Assembly (NCBI RefSeq): GCF_003417535.1
Contig: NZ_QVLS01000006.1
Coordinates: 286,776 to 350,775, forward strand
Direction of reading: 5' to 3'
DNA: 64,000 nt
From: Hydrogenophaga borbori
GTDB lineage: Bacteria > Pseudomonadota > Gammaproteobacteria > Burkholderiales > Burkholderiaceae_C
How positions within the stretch are numbered: the stretch's first letter is position 1; the number at the start of each line of letters is the position of its first letter. Position numbers and translations under genes: made by a program. Under the pieces are notes generated by a model. That model was given only the letters and a program-made list of their open reading frames with translations, was not told where the DNA came from and ran no database searches. Of this stretch, positions 52,235-61,200 are shown piece by piece.

Positions 52235-53614
52235 ATGCTTCCGCATCACGCTGATCCCATCGCCGCCATCGCCACGGCCCCCGGCCGCGGCGGCGTGGGC
52301 ATCGTGCGGGTGTCGGGCAAGGGCCTGGCGCCCTTCGTGCGCGCGCTGCTCGGGCGCGATCTGAAGCCGCGCGAGGCCACCTACGGGCCCTGGCGTGGGG
52401 TCGACGGCCAGCCCATCGACCACGGGCTGTCCTTGTGGTTTCCCGCGCCCCACTCGTACACCGGCGAAGACGTTCTTGAACTGCAGGGCCATGGCGGCCC
52501 CGTGGTGCTGCAGTTGCTGCTGGCGCGTTGCCTGGAGGTGGCGCACACCGCCCTGCCCGGCCTGCGGCTGGCGCGCGCGGGCGAATTCACCGAGCGCGCC
52601 TTCCTCAATGACAAGCTCGATCTCGCGCAGGCCGAGGCCGTGGCCGATCTGATCGACGCCAGCACCGAGGCCGCCGCACGCAGCGCCGCACGCTCGCTCG
52701 ACGGCGCGTTTTCGCGGCGCGTGCACACCCTGCAGGAGGCGCTCACGAACCTGCGCATGCTGGTCGAGGCCACGCTGGACTTTCCCGAGGAAGACATCGA
52801 CTTCCTGCAGAAGGCCGACGCCCAGGGCCAGCTCGATCGGCTGCGCGAGGCGCTGGCCGTGCTGCGCGCCGAGGCGCGACAGGGCGCCCTGCTGCGCGAC
52901 GGCCTGCAGGTGGTGATCGCCGGCCAGCCCAACGCGGGCAAGAGCTCGCTGCTCAACGCGCTGGCGGGGGCCGAGCTGGCCATCGTCACGCCGATCGCGG
53001 GCACCACGCGCGACGTGGTGCAGCAGACCATCCAGATCGAGGGCGTGCCCGTGCACGTGACCGACACCGCTGGCCTGCGCGACAGCCCCGAGGTGGACGA
53101 GGTCGAGCGCATCGGCATCGAGCGCGCCTGGCAGCGCATCCGGGGCGCCGATGCCGTGCTGTTCCTGCACGACCTCACGCGCTGGGGCGAGCCGCGCTAC
53201 CGCTACGCCGACGCCAACATCGCGCGCGGCCTGCCCGCCGGCGTGCCCGTGCTGCACGTGTGGAACAAGCTCGACCAGGCCGGCGGCGCGCCCCAGGGCC
53301 CCGACGACATCGCCTTGTCGGCCAAGCGTGGCACGGGGCTGGACGCGCTGCGCCAGCGCCTGCTGCGGCTCGCCGGCTGGCAGCCGGGCGGCGACGGCCT
53401 CTTCATGGCGCGTGAGCGGCACCTGCAGGCGCTCGCGCGCGTCGAGGGGCACCTGGAGCAGGCCGATGCGCGCCTGCGCGAGGCCGCCGCGCAGCTCGAC
53501 CTGCTCGCCGAGGAACTGCGCCTCGCGCAACAGGCGCTGGGCGAAATCACCGGCGAGTTCACGGCCGACGATCTGCTGGGCGTCATCTTTTCGCGTTTTT
53601 GCATCGGCAAATAG
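52235..53614 (+). CDS. mnmE: tRNA uridine-5-carboxymethylaminomethyl modification GTPase
   Basis: A 459-residue MnmE that, with MnmG, modifies the wobble uridine of certain tRNAs. The N-terminal domain has [22 protein letters not shown] and [18 protein letters not shown]. The G domain has the P-loop [24 protein letters not shown] and DTAGLRDS. The C-terminus is the conserved FCIGK. ATG 52235 gives the standard start. It follows the yidC repeat. Confidence 0.98.
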   Translation: MLPHHADPIAAIATAPGRGGVGIVRVSGKGLAPFVRALLGRDLKPREATYGPWRGVDGQPIDHGLSLWFPAPHSYTGEDVLELQGHGGPVVLQLLLARCLEVAHTALPGLRLARAGEFTERAFLNDKLDLAQAEAVADLIDASTEAAARSAARSLDGAFSRRVHTLQEALTNLRMLVEATLDFPEEDIDFLQKADAQGQLDRLREALAVLRAEARQGALLRDGLQVVIAGQPNAGKSSLLNALAGAELAIVTPIAGTTRDVVQQTIQIEGVPVHVTDTAGLRDSPEVDEVERIGIERAWQRIRGADAVLFLHDLTRWGEPRYRYADANIARGLPAGVPVLHVWNKLDQAGGAPQGPDDIALSAKRGTGLDALRQRLLRLAGWQPGGDGLFMARERHLQALARVEGHLEQADARLREAAAQLDLLAEELRLAQQALGEITGEFTADDLLGVIFSRFCIGK

Positions 53615-53721
53615 CTTTCCGTGCCGCCGTTCACGGGTTGTGCCGCGCCGCTGGGAACCGATCTGTAAGGATGGGTTACGCCGGTGTTGCGCCGGGCGCC
53701 GCGCTGCGGTTCACTTCGCGC

Positions 53722-54213
53722 ATGAGTGCCTCCACCGCCGCCCCCGCGCGCTTCGACATCCAGCACCTGGCGCAGGCCATGCGCCACAGCAGCGCCCTGG
53801 ACGCGGTGCCCTTGAACCTGAGCGACGCGCACTGGGTGACGCTGGCCAACTACATGCAGCCGGTGGCCTTGCAGCAGGGCCAGGTGCTCATCGAACAGGG
53901 CGTGAAGGACCGCACCGTCTACTTCGTCGAGAGCGGCACCCTCACCGTGCACTACGAGGACGCGAAAGAGCGTGTGCGCATCGCCGTGGTGGGCGCGGGT
54001 TCGCTGCTGGGCGAAGGCGCCTTCTTCAGTCACCTGCCGCGCAGCGCCACCGTCAACGCGGGCAGCGACTGCCGGCTCTGGTGCCTCACGCCGCTGCGCT
54101 TTCGCGAGCTGAGCGTGCGGCATCCGCAGATCGCCCTGGAACTGACCGTGGCCATGTCGGCCGTGCTGGCGCGGCGCATGTACAACAAACCCAAGCGCGT
54201 GGCCGTGACCTGA
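53722..54213 (+). CDS. Cyclic nucleotide-binding domain protein without DNA-binding domain
   Basis: A 163-residue protein, nearly all one cNMP-binding fold (about residues 40-145): VALQQGQVLIEQGVKDRTVYFVESGTLTVHYEDAKERVRIAVVGAGSLLGEGAFFSHLPRSATVNAGSDC, with the phosphate-binding-like GEGAFF/RSATV region. No helix-turn-helix follows, so it is not a CRP/FNR activator in itself. ATG 53722 is preferred; an upstream ATG at 53671 is possible. Its partner is unknown; the next gene is an uncharacterised protein on the same strand. Confidence 0.82.
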   Translation: MSASTAAPARFDIQHLAQAMRHSSALDAVPLNLSDAHWVTLANYMQPVALQQGQVLIEQGVKDRTVYFVESGTLTVHYEDAKERVRIAVVGAGSLLGEGAFFSHLPRSATVNAGSDCRLWCLTPLRFRELSVRHPQIALELTVAMSAVLARRMYNKPKRVAVT

Positions 54214-54298
54214 GGCCACTCGATGGCTGCCTAGCGCTCCCCGGTGTTTCGGCCCCGTACCTTCTCGAACCCGTCGCCACGTGATCTCCACCCTCAAC

Positions 54299-54952
54299 AT
54301 GTCGTTTCTGAACTGGTTGTCGGCCCGCAAACCGTTGTCGGGCAAAGGCGCATTCGCGCGCGCGCGCCACGCCTTTCGCGAAACCACCATGCCGCTGATC
54401 TCGCCGCGGCGGGGTCGGCGCCTGCTGCGGCGCGAGCAGCTGTTCGGGGTGGTGCGCGAATCGCTCATCCGGGGCGGCGTGCTGTCCACCAGCTACTCGT
54501 TCAAGGTGCTCAACCTCGACGCCAACGGCGACACCTTCATTGCTCTGGTGGACCTGGCGCTGCCCGCCCAGGCCATGCCCGACGAATTCCTGCTCGAAAT
54601 CGAGCGCTGGATCCAGCAAAGCGCCAAGAGCCGGCACGCGATGGACGTGCGCGGCGTGTACTGGCGCCGCAAGGCCACGCCCGAGCAGGTGGGGCAGGCG
54701 CTGCGCGCGGCGGTGCCGGCGCAGACGCGCCGCGAAGCGCCGGACACCTCCATCCCCCGCCCGAGCGTGTCCGCCAGCCGTGCGCCCGCACAGGCCGTGA
54801 GCGAGGACGAGGTGCGCGCCTTCCGCGAGGCCATCACTTCGCTGCCCGCCGCGACCATGCGGCACCCCAAGGAGCCCCAGCTGCCCATGCCCACGCCCGA
54901 GGCGGTGAGTGATTTCGCCGCGCTCAGCGACACGCAGCACGGCAAGCTCTGA
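54299..54952 (+). CDS. Conserved protein of unknown function
   Basis: A 217-residue soluble protein I cannot name. The N-terminal half contains RRGRRLLRREQLFGVVRESLIRGGVLSTSYSFKVLNLD and a beta-rich DTFIALVDLALPAQ region. The C-terminal half is Pro/Ala-rich and probably flexible. ATG 54299 is chosen; a GTG six codons upstream (54281) is possible, and neither has a clear ribosome-binding site. It lies between the cNMP-binding gene and the convergent apt gene. I recall similar proteins from Burkholderiales only vaguely. Confidence 0.6.
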   Translation: MSFLNWLSARKPLSGKGAFARARHAFRETTMPLISPRRGRRLLRREQLFGVVRESLIRGGVLSTSYSFKVLNLDANGDTFIALVDLALPAQAMPDEFLLEIERWIQQSAKSRHAMDVRGVYWRRKATPEQVGQALRAAVPAQTRREAPDTSIPRPSVSASRAPAQAVSEDEVRAFREAITSLPAATMRHPKEPQLPMPTPEAVSDFAALSDTQHGKL

Positions 54953-54979
54953 GCCGCACCGGGCGGCCCGCGCCGCCGC

Positions 54980-55525
54980 TCAGTGCCCGTCGAAGTCGAT
55001 CAGCGTGAACAGCGCCAAGCCGCTGTCGCGCAGCTTGGTCGAACCGCCCAGTTCCGGCAGGTCGACGATGGCCGCGCCCTCGGTCACCTCGGCGCCCAGC
55101 TTCTCCAGCAGGCGGCGACCGGCCATCATGGTGCCGCCGGTGGCGATCAGGTCGTCGATCAGCAGCACGCGGTCGCCGGCTTTCACGGCGTCGGTGTGCA
55201 GCTCCACCGTGGCGCTGCCGTATTCGAGCTCGTAGGTTTCTTCCACGGTGTTGAAGGGCAGCTTGCCCTTCTTGCGGATGGGCACGAAGCCCACGCCCAG
55301 CTCGTAGGCCAGCACCGAGCCGATGATGAAGCCGCGCGCGTCCAGGCCCGCCACCACGGTCGGGCGCAGGGCCGGGTCCATGTAGCGGTGCACGAAGGTG
55401 TCGATGAGCACGCGAAAAACCTTGGGGTCCTGCAGCAGCGGGGTGATGTCGCGAAACATCACGCCCGGAGCGGGCCAGTCGGGCACGGTGCGGATGTGCG
55501 AACGCAGGTAGGCGGCGGTGTCCAT
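54980..55525 (-). CDS. apt: Adenine phosphoribosyltransferase
   Basis: A 181-residue Apt that salvages adenine to AMP using PRPP. The PRPP-binding motif is [14 protein letters not shown] (about residues 122-135); the N-terminal [20 protein letters not shown] is the Apt signature. Its start is only 36 bp from the divergent kdsD start, with a symmetric inverted repeat between them holding GATAAT on each strand. No separate ribosome-binding site is visible, so the mRNA may be leaderless or nearly so. Confidence 0.96.
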   Translation of the reverse strand: MDTAAYLRSHIRTVPDWPAPGVMFRDITPLLQDPKVFRVLIDTFVHRYMDPALRPTVVAGLDARGFIIGSVLAYELGVGFVPIRKKGKLPFNTVEETYELEYGSATVELHTDAVKAGDRVLLIDDLIATGGTMMAGRRLLEKLGAEVTEGAAIVDLPELGGSTKLRDSGLALFTLIDFDGH

Positions 55526-55529
55526 GACG

Positions 55530-55558
55530 GGGATTATCGGAGACGACGCGATAATCCC
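55530..55558. promoter_or_regulatory. Symmetric divergent promoter inside a 10-bp inverted repeat (apt/kdsD)
   Basis: GGGATTATCG (55530-55539) and CGATAATCCC (55549-55558) are perfect arms with a 9-bp spacer. Each arm includes GATAAT in the direction of its gene: 55550-55555 for kdsD and the complement of 55534-55539 for apt. The -10 ends 7 nt before the kdsD ATG and 9 nt before the apt ATG, so transcripts would be leaderless or have very short leaders. No good -35 is seen. Confidence 0.55.
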
Positions 55559-55561
55559 TCG

Positions 55562-56557
55562 ATGCCCGCCGCCCCTGCCGTCGACCCCGAACGCGCCCAG
55601 CGCCTCGCGCGCGAAACCCTGGCCATCGAGGCCTCCGCCGTCGCGGCCCTGGCCGGGCGTGTCGACGACCGCTTCGCCGATGCCGTGCGGCGCATGTTCG
55701 CCTGCACCGGCCGCGTGGTCGTGATGGGCATGGGCAAAAGCGGCCACATCGGTCGCAAGATCGCGGCCACCCTGGCCTCCACCGGCACGCCCGCCATGTT
55801 CGTGCACCCGGCCGAGGCCAGCCATGGCGACCTGGGCATGATCACCGCCCACGACCTGGTGCTGGCGATCAGCAACAGCGGCGAGAGCGAGGAGCTCACC
55901 GCCATCCTGCCGCTGATCAAACGCATGGGCGTGCCGCTGGTGGCGCTCACCGGCCGCGCGGCGTCCACGCTGGGGCGCCACGCCGACGTGGTGCTCGACA
56001 CCTCGGTCGACAAAGAGGCCTGCCCGCACAACCTCGCGCCCACGGCCAGCACCACGGCCCAGCTCGCGCTGGGCGACGCGCTGGCGGTCTCGCTGCTCGA
56101 CGCGCGCGGCTTTCGCGCCGACGACTTCGCGCGCTCGCACCCGGGCGGCGCGCTGGGCCGCAAGCTGCTCACCCACGTGGGCGACGTGATGCGCCGCGGC
56201 GAAGCCGTGCCACGCGTGGTGCCCGAGGCGCCGCTGATGGACCTCATGCGCGAGATCAGCGCCAAGGGCCTGGGCATGAGCGCCATCGTCGACGGCGAGC
56301 GCGCCGTCGGCGTCTTCACCGACGGCGACCTGCGCCGCCTGATCGAGCGCGCGGGCAGCGGTGCCGACCTGCGCGCGCTCAGCGCGCGCGAGGTCATGCA
56401 TGCCGGGCCGCGCACCGTGCGCGAGGACGCCCTGGCGGTGGAGGCCGCCGAACTCATGGAGGCGCACAGCATCACCAGTCTGCTGGTGGTGGACGCGGCC
56501 GGCCGCCTCGTCGGCGCGCTCAACAGCAACGACCTCATGCGCGCGAAGGTGATCTGA
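55562..56557 (+). CDS. kdsD: Arabinose-5-phosphate isomerase, KdsD/KpsF family
   Basis: A 331-residue isomerase making D-arabinose-5-phosphate for the LPS sugar Kdo. It contains an N-terminal SIS domain (about 40-170, [37 protein letters not shown]) and two CBS domains (about 215-270 and 280-331). The gene is followed by KdsC and LptC in one overlapping run, the usual LPS-assembly context. Confidence 0.95.
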   Translation: MPAAPAVDPERAQRLARETLAIEASAVAALAGRVDDRFADAVRRMFACTGRVVVMGMGKSGHIGRKIAATLASTGTPAMFVHPAEASHGDLGMITAHDLVLAISNSGESEELTAILPLIKRMGVPLVALTGRAASTLGRHADVVLDTSVDKEACPHNLAPTASTTAQLALGDALAVSLLDARGFRADDFARSHPGGALGRKLLTHVGDVMRRGEAVPRVVPEAPLMDLMREISAKGLGMSAIVDGERAVGVFTDGDLRRLIERAGSGADLRALSAREVMHAGPRTVREDALAVEAAELMEAHSITSLLVVDAAGRLVGALNSNDLMRAKVI

Positions 56558-57102
56558 TGGCGCCCGTCTTGCTGTTTGCCCCCGAGCTGCTGTTGCGCGC
56601 CCAGCCCGTGCGCGTGGCCTTCTTCGACGTCGACGGCGTGCTCACCGATGGTGGCCTGTACTTCGGTGAATCGGGCGAAACACTCAAGCGTTTCCACACG
56701 CTCGACGGCCATGGCCTGAAGCTGCTCCAACGCCACGGGATCACGCCCGCCGTGGTCAGCGGGCGCGATGGCAAACCCCTGCGCCAGCGCCTGTCCGCGC
56801 TCGGCGTCACCCACCTGCGCCTGGGCACCGAAGACAAGGCGCCCGCTGCCGAATCCATCCTGGCCGAGCTGGGCCTGGGCTGGGAGGCCGCGGCTGCCAT
56901 GGGCGACGACTGGCCCGATCTGCCCCTGCTGCGGCGCGCCGCTCTGGCCGCGGCGCCACCGGCCGCGCACGACGAGGTGCGCGCGATCGCCCACCACGTC
57001 ACGCGCCGCGCCGCCGGCGAAGGCGCCGCGCGCGAGTTCTGCGACCTGCTGCTGATGGCGCGTGGCGCCTACGCGGCCGAGCTCGAGGCCGCCGCCCGGT
57101 GA
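56557..57102 (+). CDS. kdsC: 3-deoxy-D-manno-octulosonate 8-phosphate phosphatase
   Basis: A 181-residue HAD-fold phosphatase: DVDGVLTDG carries the nucleophile Asp, SGRDGKPL the motif II Ser, and [11 protein letters not shown] the motif IV acidic pair. It removes phosphate from Kdo-8-P in LPS synthesis. It starts at the last base of kdsD and overlaps lptC by 4 bp. Confidence 0.95.
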   Translation: MAPVLLFAPELLLRAQPVRVAFFDVDGVLTDGGLYFGESGETLKRFHTLDGHGLKLLQRHGITPAVVSGRDGKPLRQRLSALGVTHLRLGTEDKAPAAESILAELGLGWEAAAAMGDDWPDLPLLRRAALAAAPPAAHDEVRAIAHHVTRRAAGEGAAREFCDLLLMARGAYAAELEAAAR

Positions 57103-57779
57103 GCGCCGACGACGACTTCGACCTCATCCCGGGCCTGGACCGCAGCGCGCCGCCCGCGCCGCGCCGGCGCCCCGCTCCGTGGTGGGACCGGCTGTCCATC
57201 TACCTGCCCATCATGCTCATGGGCCTGCTGGCGCTGGCCTCGTACTGGCTGCTGCGCGCCACGCCTCCTGCGCCCGAGCCGCAGCCCGAGCGGCCGGTGA
57301 GTGGCGAACCCGACTACTTCATGCGCCGCTTTTCGGTGAAGTCCTTCGATCTGGCCGGCCAGCTGCGGGCCGAGGTGGTGGGCGATGAAGCCCGCCACCA
57401 CCCCGACGACGACCGGGTGGAGATCGACAACGCGCGCATCCGCAACCTGGCCGAGTCGGGCGCCGTGATGCGCGCCACCGCGCACCGCGTGACCACCAAC
57501 GCCGACAACACCGTTTTCGTGCTGGAAGGCGATGCGGTGGTGGTGCGTGAGGGGGGCAAGTCCCAGGCCGGCGATCCCCTGCCGCGGCTGGAGTTTCGTG
57601 GCGACTTCCTGCGCGTGGAACTCGAGCCGGTCGAGCGCGTGACGTCGGACCACCCGGTCGAGCTGCTGCGCAACGGCGATCGCATCACCGCGCAGACCCT
57701 GGACTACCGCGGCGACCAGCAGATCGCCGACTTCCGCGGGCGCGTGCGCGTCCAGCTCCTGCCCCGGACCACGCCATGA
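57099..57779 (+). CDS. lptC: LPS export ABC transporter periplasmic protein LptC
   Basis: A 226-residue bitopic protein: a cytoplasmic Pro/Arg-rich start, one membrane helix (about residues 31-50, LSIYLPIMLMGLLALASYWLL), and a periplasmic beta-jellyroll with the LptC block PDYFMRRFSVKSFDLAGQLRAEVVGDEARHHPDDDRVEIDNARI. It starts at GTG 57099. Unlike the common order, lptA and lptB do not follow; an SDR gene overlaps its stop instead. Confidence 0.92.
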   Translation: MSADDDFDLIPGLDRSAPPAPRRRPAPWWDRLSIYLPIMLMGLLALASYWLLRATPPAPEPQPERPVSGEPDYFMRRFSVKSFDLAGQLRAEVVGDEARHHPDDDRVEIDNARIRNLAESGAVMRATAHRVTTNADNTVFVLEGDAVVVREGGKSQAGDPLPRLEFRGDFLRVELEPVERVTSDHPVELLRNGDRITAQTLDYRGDQQIADFRGRVRVQLLPRTTP

Positions 57780-58570
57780 CGCCCGCCAACGCCGCTCCCC
57801 TGGTCTTCATCACCGGCGCCTCGAGTGGCATCGGCCAGGCGCTGGCCGCGCGCTTCGCCCGGGCCGGCTACCGCCTCGCCCTGGTGGCGCGCCGCACCGC
57901 CGATTTGCAGGCCTGGGCCGACGCCCAGGGATACGAGGCCGATCGTTGCCGCGTCTACGGCGCCGACGTGGCGCAGACCGACAGCATCGTGGCCGCCGGC
58001 CAGGCCTGCCTGACCGGACAGGGTCTGCCGGACGTGGTGATCGCCAACGCCGGCATCAGCGTGGGCATGGACACCGGCGAGCGCGACGACCTGGACGTGC
58101 TGAGCCGCACCTTCGCCACCAACAACGTGGGCATGGCCGCCACCTTCCACCCTTTCGTGCGGGCCATGCGCGCGCGCGGCAGCGGGACGCTCGTGGGCAT
58201 CGCCAGCGTGGCCGCCATCCGCGGCCTGCCGGGGCACGGCGCCTACTGCGGCAGCAAGGCCGCCGTGGTGAGCTACTGCGAGAGCCTGCGCGGCGAGCTG
58301 CGCGGCAGCGGCGTGGCGGTGGTGACCTTGCTGCCCGGCTACGTGGACACCCCGCTCACGCGCGAGAACCGCTACCCCATGCCCTTTCTCATGACGCCCG
58401 AGGCCTTCGCCGAGCGCGCCTTCCGGGCCATCGCCGAGCGGGTCAGCTACCGCGTCATCCCCTGGCAGATGGGCGTGCTCGCCAAGCTGCTGCGCCTGCT
58501 GCCCAACGCCTGGTTCGACCGCGCCTTGCAGGGCCGCCCGCGCAAGCACCGCGCGGGCGAAGGGCGCTGA
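57776..58570 (+). CDS. SDR family NAD(P)-dependent oxidoreductase
   Basis: A 264-residue classical short-chain dehydrogenase with TGASSGIGQALA (cofactor), NAGIS, catalytic Ser in GIASVAAI and YCGSKAAVV holding Tyr and Lys. It resembles the broad YbbO/short-chain alcohol dehydrogenase group. ATG 57776 overlaps lptC by 4 bp, so it is co-expressed with LPS genes, although no LPS role can be read from the sequence. A clear terminator follows. Confidence 0.9.
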   Translation: MTPANAAPLVFITGASSGIGQALAARFARAGYRLALVARRTADLQAWADAQGYEADRCRVYGADVAQTDSIVAAGQACLTGQGLPDVVIANAGISVGMDTGERDDLDVLSRTFATNNVGMAATFHPFVRAMRARGSGTLVGIASVAAIRGLPGHGAYCGSKAAVVSYCESLRGELRGSGVAVVTLLPGYVDTPLTRENRYPMPFLMTPEAFAERAFRAIAERVSYRVIPWQMGVLAKLLRLLPNAWFDRALQGRPRKHRAGEGR

Positions 58571-58577
58571 AAAACAA

Positions 58578-58604
58578 AAACCCCGCGAGGTCGTCGCGGG
58601 GTTT
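58578..58604. terminator. Bidirectional intrinsic terminator
   Basis: CCCCGCGA (58581-58588) and TCGCGGGG (58594-58601) form a perfect 8-bp stem with a 5-nt loop, extended by AAA on the left and TTT on the right. It sits between the SDR gene (plus) and the RRM gene (minus) and can serve both. Confidence 0.85.
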
Positions 58605-58635
58605 GCCGGTGAGCGGGGTTCGCTCGCTCGGGAGA

Positions 58636-59031
58636 TCAGTAGCCGCCGCGGCCACCGCCGCCGTCGCGACGACCGCCACCGCCGTAGGGGCTGCGGAAGC
58701 CGCCGTCCTGGCCACCACCACCGAAGCCGCCTTCGCGACGGCCGCCGCCGAAGCCGCCGCCACCGCTGCGCGGGGGACGCGGCTCCATCGGGCGCGCTTC
58801 GTTCACCACCAGGCTGCGGCCGCCGAGCGACTGGCCGTTCATGCCCTGAATGGCCGACTGCGCCTCAGAGTCGCTGCCCATCTCGACAAAGCCGAAACCT
58901 TTGGAGCGGCCGGTCTCGCGCTCCATCATGACCTTGGCGCTGTTGACAGCACCGAAAGCCGAGAAGGCCTGTTGCAGGTCTTCGTCGCGCACCGTGTACG
59001 GCAGGTTGCCGACATAAAGTTTGTTGCCCAT
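58636..59031 (-). CDS. Glycine-rich RRM RNA-binding protein
   Basis: A 131-residue protein. Residues 3-80 form one RRM with RNP2 LYVGNL (5-10) and RNP1 KGFGFVEM (44-51). The C-terminal 45 residues are an almost pure Gly/Arg-rich tail, a low-complexity RNA-binding and condensation-prone region. It resembles cold-induced RNA-binding proteins of cyanobacteria and proteobacteria. ATG 59031 is chosen because the RRM starts there; GGAGTCCC lies upstream. No promoter was firmly identified in the 220 bp above it. Confidence 0.93.
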   Translation of the reverse strand: MGNKLYVGNLPYTVRDEDLQQAFSAFGAVNSAKVMMERETGRSKGFGFVEMGSDSEAQSAIQGMNGQSLGGRSLVVNEARPMEPRPPRSGGGGFGGGRREGGFGGGGQDGGFRSPYGGGGRRDGGGGRGGY

Positions 59032-59257
59032 TCGAGGGACTCCTAAAACACAAGGTAAGAAGCGATGGAGCCCCGTCGTCCGGCACAGGAATGCAGCGCA
59101 CGAAACCAACCGATCACTTGACATGCGGCCGATCTGGCGGCACGCCGAGGCATTATGCGCCGATCGTCGGAAAGTCGGTGACAAATTTCCGGAGGATGCA
59201 AGTCAAACCCCCTGCCGATGCGTGGTTACAACATGCCGGGCGCTTATACTGCCGCTC

Positions 59258-59310
59258 AGCGCCGATTTGATCCGGATTGCGGGCGCTCAACAAATGCCGC
59301 TAAAGGGAGC
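59258..59310 (+). promoter_or_regulatory. SAM-II riboswitch upstream of metX
   Basis: The sequence follows the SAM-II consensus block by block: P1 AGCGCC (59258-59263) with GGCGCT (59282-59287); GATTT; CCGG; ATTGC; then after a short join AAATG and GCTAAA (59299-59304) and GGGAG. Compared with the well-studied Sargasso-Sea SAM-II sequence, the blocks and spacings agree except for one extra loop base. A -10 TATACT at 59245-59250 puts the transcript start right at the aptamer. It lies ahead of metX, a classic SAM-II target, and is followed by an intrinsic terminator. Confidence 0.92.
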
Positions 59311-59319
59311 TCGGAGATG

Positions 59320-59355
59320 CCCGGTCTGCCTTTTGGCTCACCGGGTTTTCTGTTT
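59320..59355 (+). terminator. Attenuator terminator between SAM-II aptamer and metX
   Basis: CCCGGT (59320-59325) pairs with ACCGGG (59340-59345), with an inner stem GCC-TTTT-GGC (59328-59337), followed by TTTTCTGTTT (59346-59355). This is a standard intrinsic terminator 10 nt after the aptamer, indicating control at transcription rather than at the ribosome-binding site, which lies further down near metX. Confidence 0.82.
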
Positions 59356-59383
59356 CCAGGCCCTGCGCGAGCAGGGAACGAGC

Positions 59384-60613
59384 TTGATCGTCACCCCCGT
59401 CACCTACCGCTTCGACCAGCCGCTTGCCCTGCGCAGCGGGGCCGTGCTGCCGGCCTACGAGCTGGTGGTCGAGACCTACGGCAGCCTCAACGCCGACAAG
59501 TCCAATGCCGTGCTGGTCTGCCACGCGTTGAATGCCTCGCACCACGTCGCGGGCTGGCACGCCGATGCCAGCGGCCAGCCGCTGGCGCGCAGCGAGGGCT
59601 GGTGGAACAACATGATCGGTCCGGGTAAACCCGTAGACACCGACCGCTTCTTCGTCATCGGCGTCAACAACCTGGGCTCGTGTTTCGGCTCCACCGGGCC
59701 CACGCACACCAACCCGGCCACCGGCCAGGCCTGGGGCGCGGACTTTCCCGTGGTCACGGTGGAGGACTGGGTGGAGGCGCAGGCCCGCCTGCTCGACGCC
59801 ATGGGCATCGACACCCTGGCCGCCGTGATGGGGGGCAGCCTGGGCGGCATGCAGGCCCTGGCCTGGACGCTGCAGTACCCGCAACGCGTGCGCCACGCCG
59901 TGGTGGTGGCCAGCGCGCCCAACCTCACGGCCGAGAACATTGCCTTCAACGAGGTGGCGCGCCGCGCCATCGTGACCGACCCGGATTTCCACGGCGGCCA
60001 CTACCAGCGCCACGGCACCCTGCCGCGCCGCGGCCTGCGCATTGCCCGCATGATCGGCCACATCACCTACCTCAGCGACGACGTGATGAACGAGAAGTTC
60101 GGCCGCGCGCTGCGCGCCGCCGATGGCGAGGACCCGGCAGGCGTGGCCGAGCTGGCCTACCGCTACACCACCCAGGACGTGGAGTTCCAGATCGAGAGCT
60201 ACCTGCGCTACCAGGGCGACAAGTTCAGCGAGTACTTCGACGCCAACACCTACCTGCTCATCACGCGCGCGCTCGACTACTTCGACCCCGCGCGCGAGCA
60301 CGGTGGCCGGCTGGCGGCCGCGCTGGCGCGCGCGCAGGCCAAGTTCCTGCTCGTGAGCTTCAGCACCGACTGGCGTTTCTCGCCCGCCCGCAGCCGCGAG
60401 ATCGTCAAGGCCCTGCTCGACAACCGCCGCGAGGTCAGCTACTGCGAGATCGACGCGCCGCACGGCCACGATGCCTTCCTGCTCGACGACCCGCGCTACC
60501 ACGCGGCCGTGCGCAGCTTCTTCCAGCACACCGTTGGCGGGGGCGCGATGGGCGCCGCCCGGCCATCTGAAGGCACTCACACCGCGGCGCCCGGCGCGGA
60601 GGTTTCCTCATGA
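59384..60613 (+). CDS. metX: Homoserine O-acyltransferase
   Basis: A 409-residue alpha/beta hydrolase that acylates homoserine in methionine synthesis. Visible features: [24 protein letters not shown], the nucleophile elbow [10 protein letters not shown] (Ser), and the C-terminal [11 protein letters not shown] with catalytic His. TTG 59384 is taken as the start because AGGGA is 7-11 nt upstream and the product then begins [10 protein letters not shown], aligning with known MetX starts; an ATG at 59293 would lie inside the riboswitch. It overlaps metW by 4 bp. The C-terminal 20 residues are a non-conserved tail overlapping a leader-repeat-like element. Confidence 0.95.
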   Translation: MIVTPVTYRFDQPLALRSGAVLPAYELVVETYGSLNADKSNAVLVCHALNASHHVAGWHADASGQPLARSEGWWNNMIGPGKPVDTDRFFVIGVNNLGSCFGSTGPTHTNPATGQAWGADFPVVTVEDWVEAQARLLDAMGIDTLAAVMGGSLGGMQALAWTLQYPQRVRHAVVVASAPNLTAENIAFNEVARRAIVTDPDFHGGHYQRHGTLPRRGLRIARMIGHITYLSDDVMNEKFGRALRAADGEDPAGVAELAYRYTTQDVEFQIESYLRYQGDKFSEYFDANTYLLITRALDYFDPAREHGGRLAAALARAQAKFLLVSFSTDWRFSPARSREIVKALLDNRREVSYCEIDAPHGHDAFLLDDPRYHAAVRSFFQHTVGGGAMGAARPSEGTHTAAPGAEVSS

Positions 60614-61191
60614 CCGAACGCCATGTCCTCGACTCCATCGCCCGCCTGGTGCCGCCGGGCTCGCGCGTGCTCGACCTGGGCTGCGGCGATGGCGCCATGC
60701 TGGCCCACCTGCAGGCCACGCGCGGCTGCACGGGCTACGGCGTGGAAATCGATGACGCCGAGGTGCAGGCCTGCCTGCAGCGCGGGGTCAACGTGCTGCA
60801 GCTCAACCTCGAAGAGGGCCTGACCATGTTCGGCGACAACGCCTTCGACGTGGTTCTGCAGATCGACACCCTGCAACACCTGCGCAACGCCGAAACCATG
60901 CTGCGCGAGACCGCGCGCGTGGGCCGCATCGGCGTGGTGGCCTTTCCCAACTTCGCGCACTGGCCCAACCGCCTGGCCGTGCTGCAGGGCCGCATGCCGG
61001 TGACCAAGCGCCTGCCGTACCAGTGGTACGACACGCCCAACATCCGCGTCGGCACCTACGCCGACTTCGAGGTGCTGGCGCGGCGCAATGGCCTCACGGT
61101 GGAAGATGGCTTCGGCCTGCACGAAGGCCGCGAGGTGCGCGCGCTGCCCAACCTGCTGGCCAGCACCGCGGTGTTCCGCTTCTCCAAGTAA
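60610..61191 (+). CDS. metW: Methionine biosynthesis protein MetW
   Basis: A 193-residue class I methyltransferase-fold protein. Motif I is [14 protein letters not shown] (about residues 18-31); [12 protein letters not shown] and [14 protein letters not shown] are MetW hallmarks. It acts with MetX in methionine synthesis and is co-transcribed under the SAM-II riboswitch. GGAGGT at 60598-60603 provides its ribosome-binding site and belongs to a degenerate leader repeat. Confidence 0.96.
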   Translation: MTERHVLDSIARLVPPGSRVLDLGCGDGAMLAHLQATRGCTGYGVEIDDAEVQACLQRGVNVLQLNLEEGLTMFGDNAFDVVLQIDTLQHLRNAETMLRETARVGRIGVVAFPNFAHWPNRLAVLQGRMPVTKRLPYQWYDTPNIRVGTYADFEVLARRNGLTVEDGFGLHEGREVRALPNLLASTAVFRFSK

Positions 61192-61200
61192 GGGGCTGCC

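Noticed and set aside
59293..59383. Start of metX at ATG 59293 or a leader peptide at ATG 59317
   Set aside because: 59293 lies inside the riboswitch and would put aptamer and terminator in the coding sequence; 59317 is out of the metX frame and sits in the terminator hairpin base.
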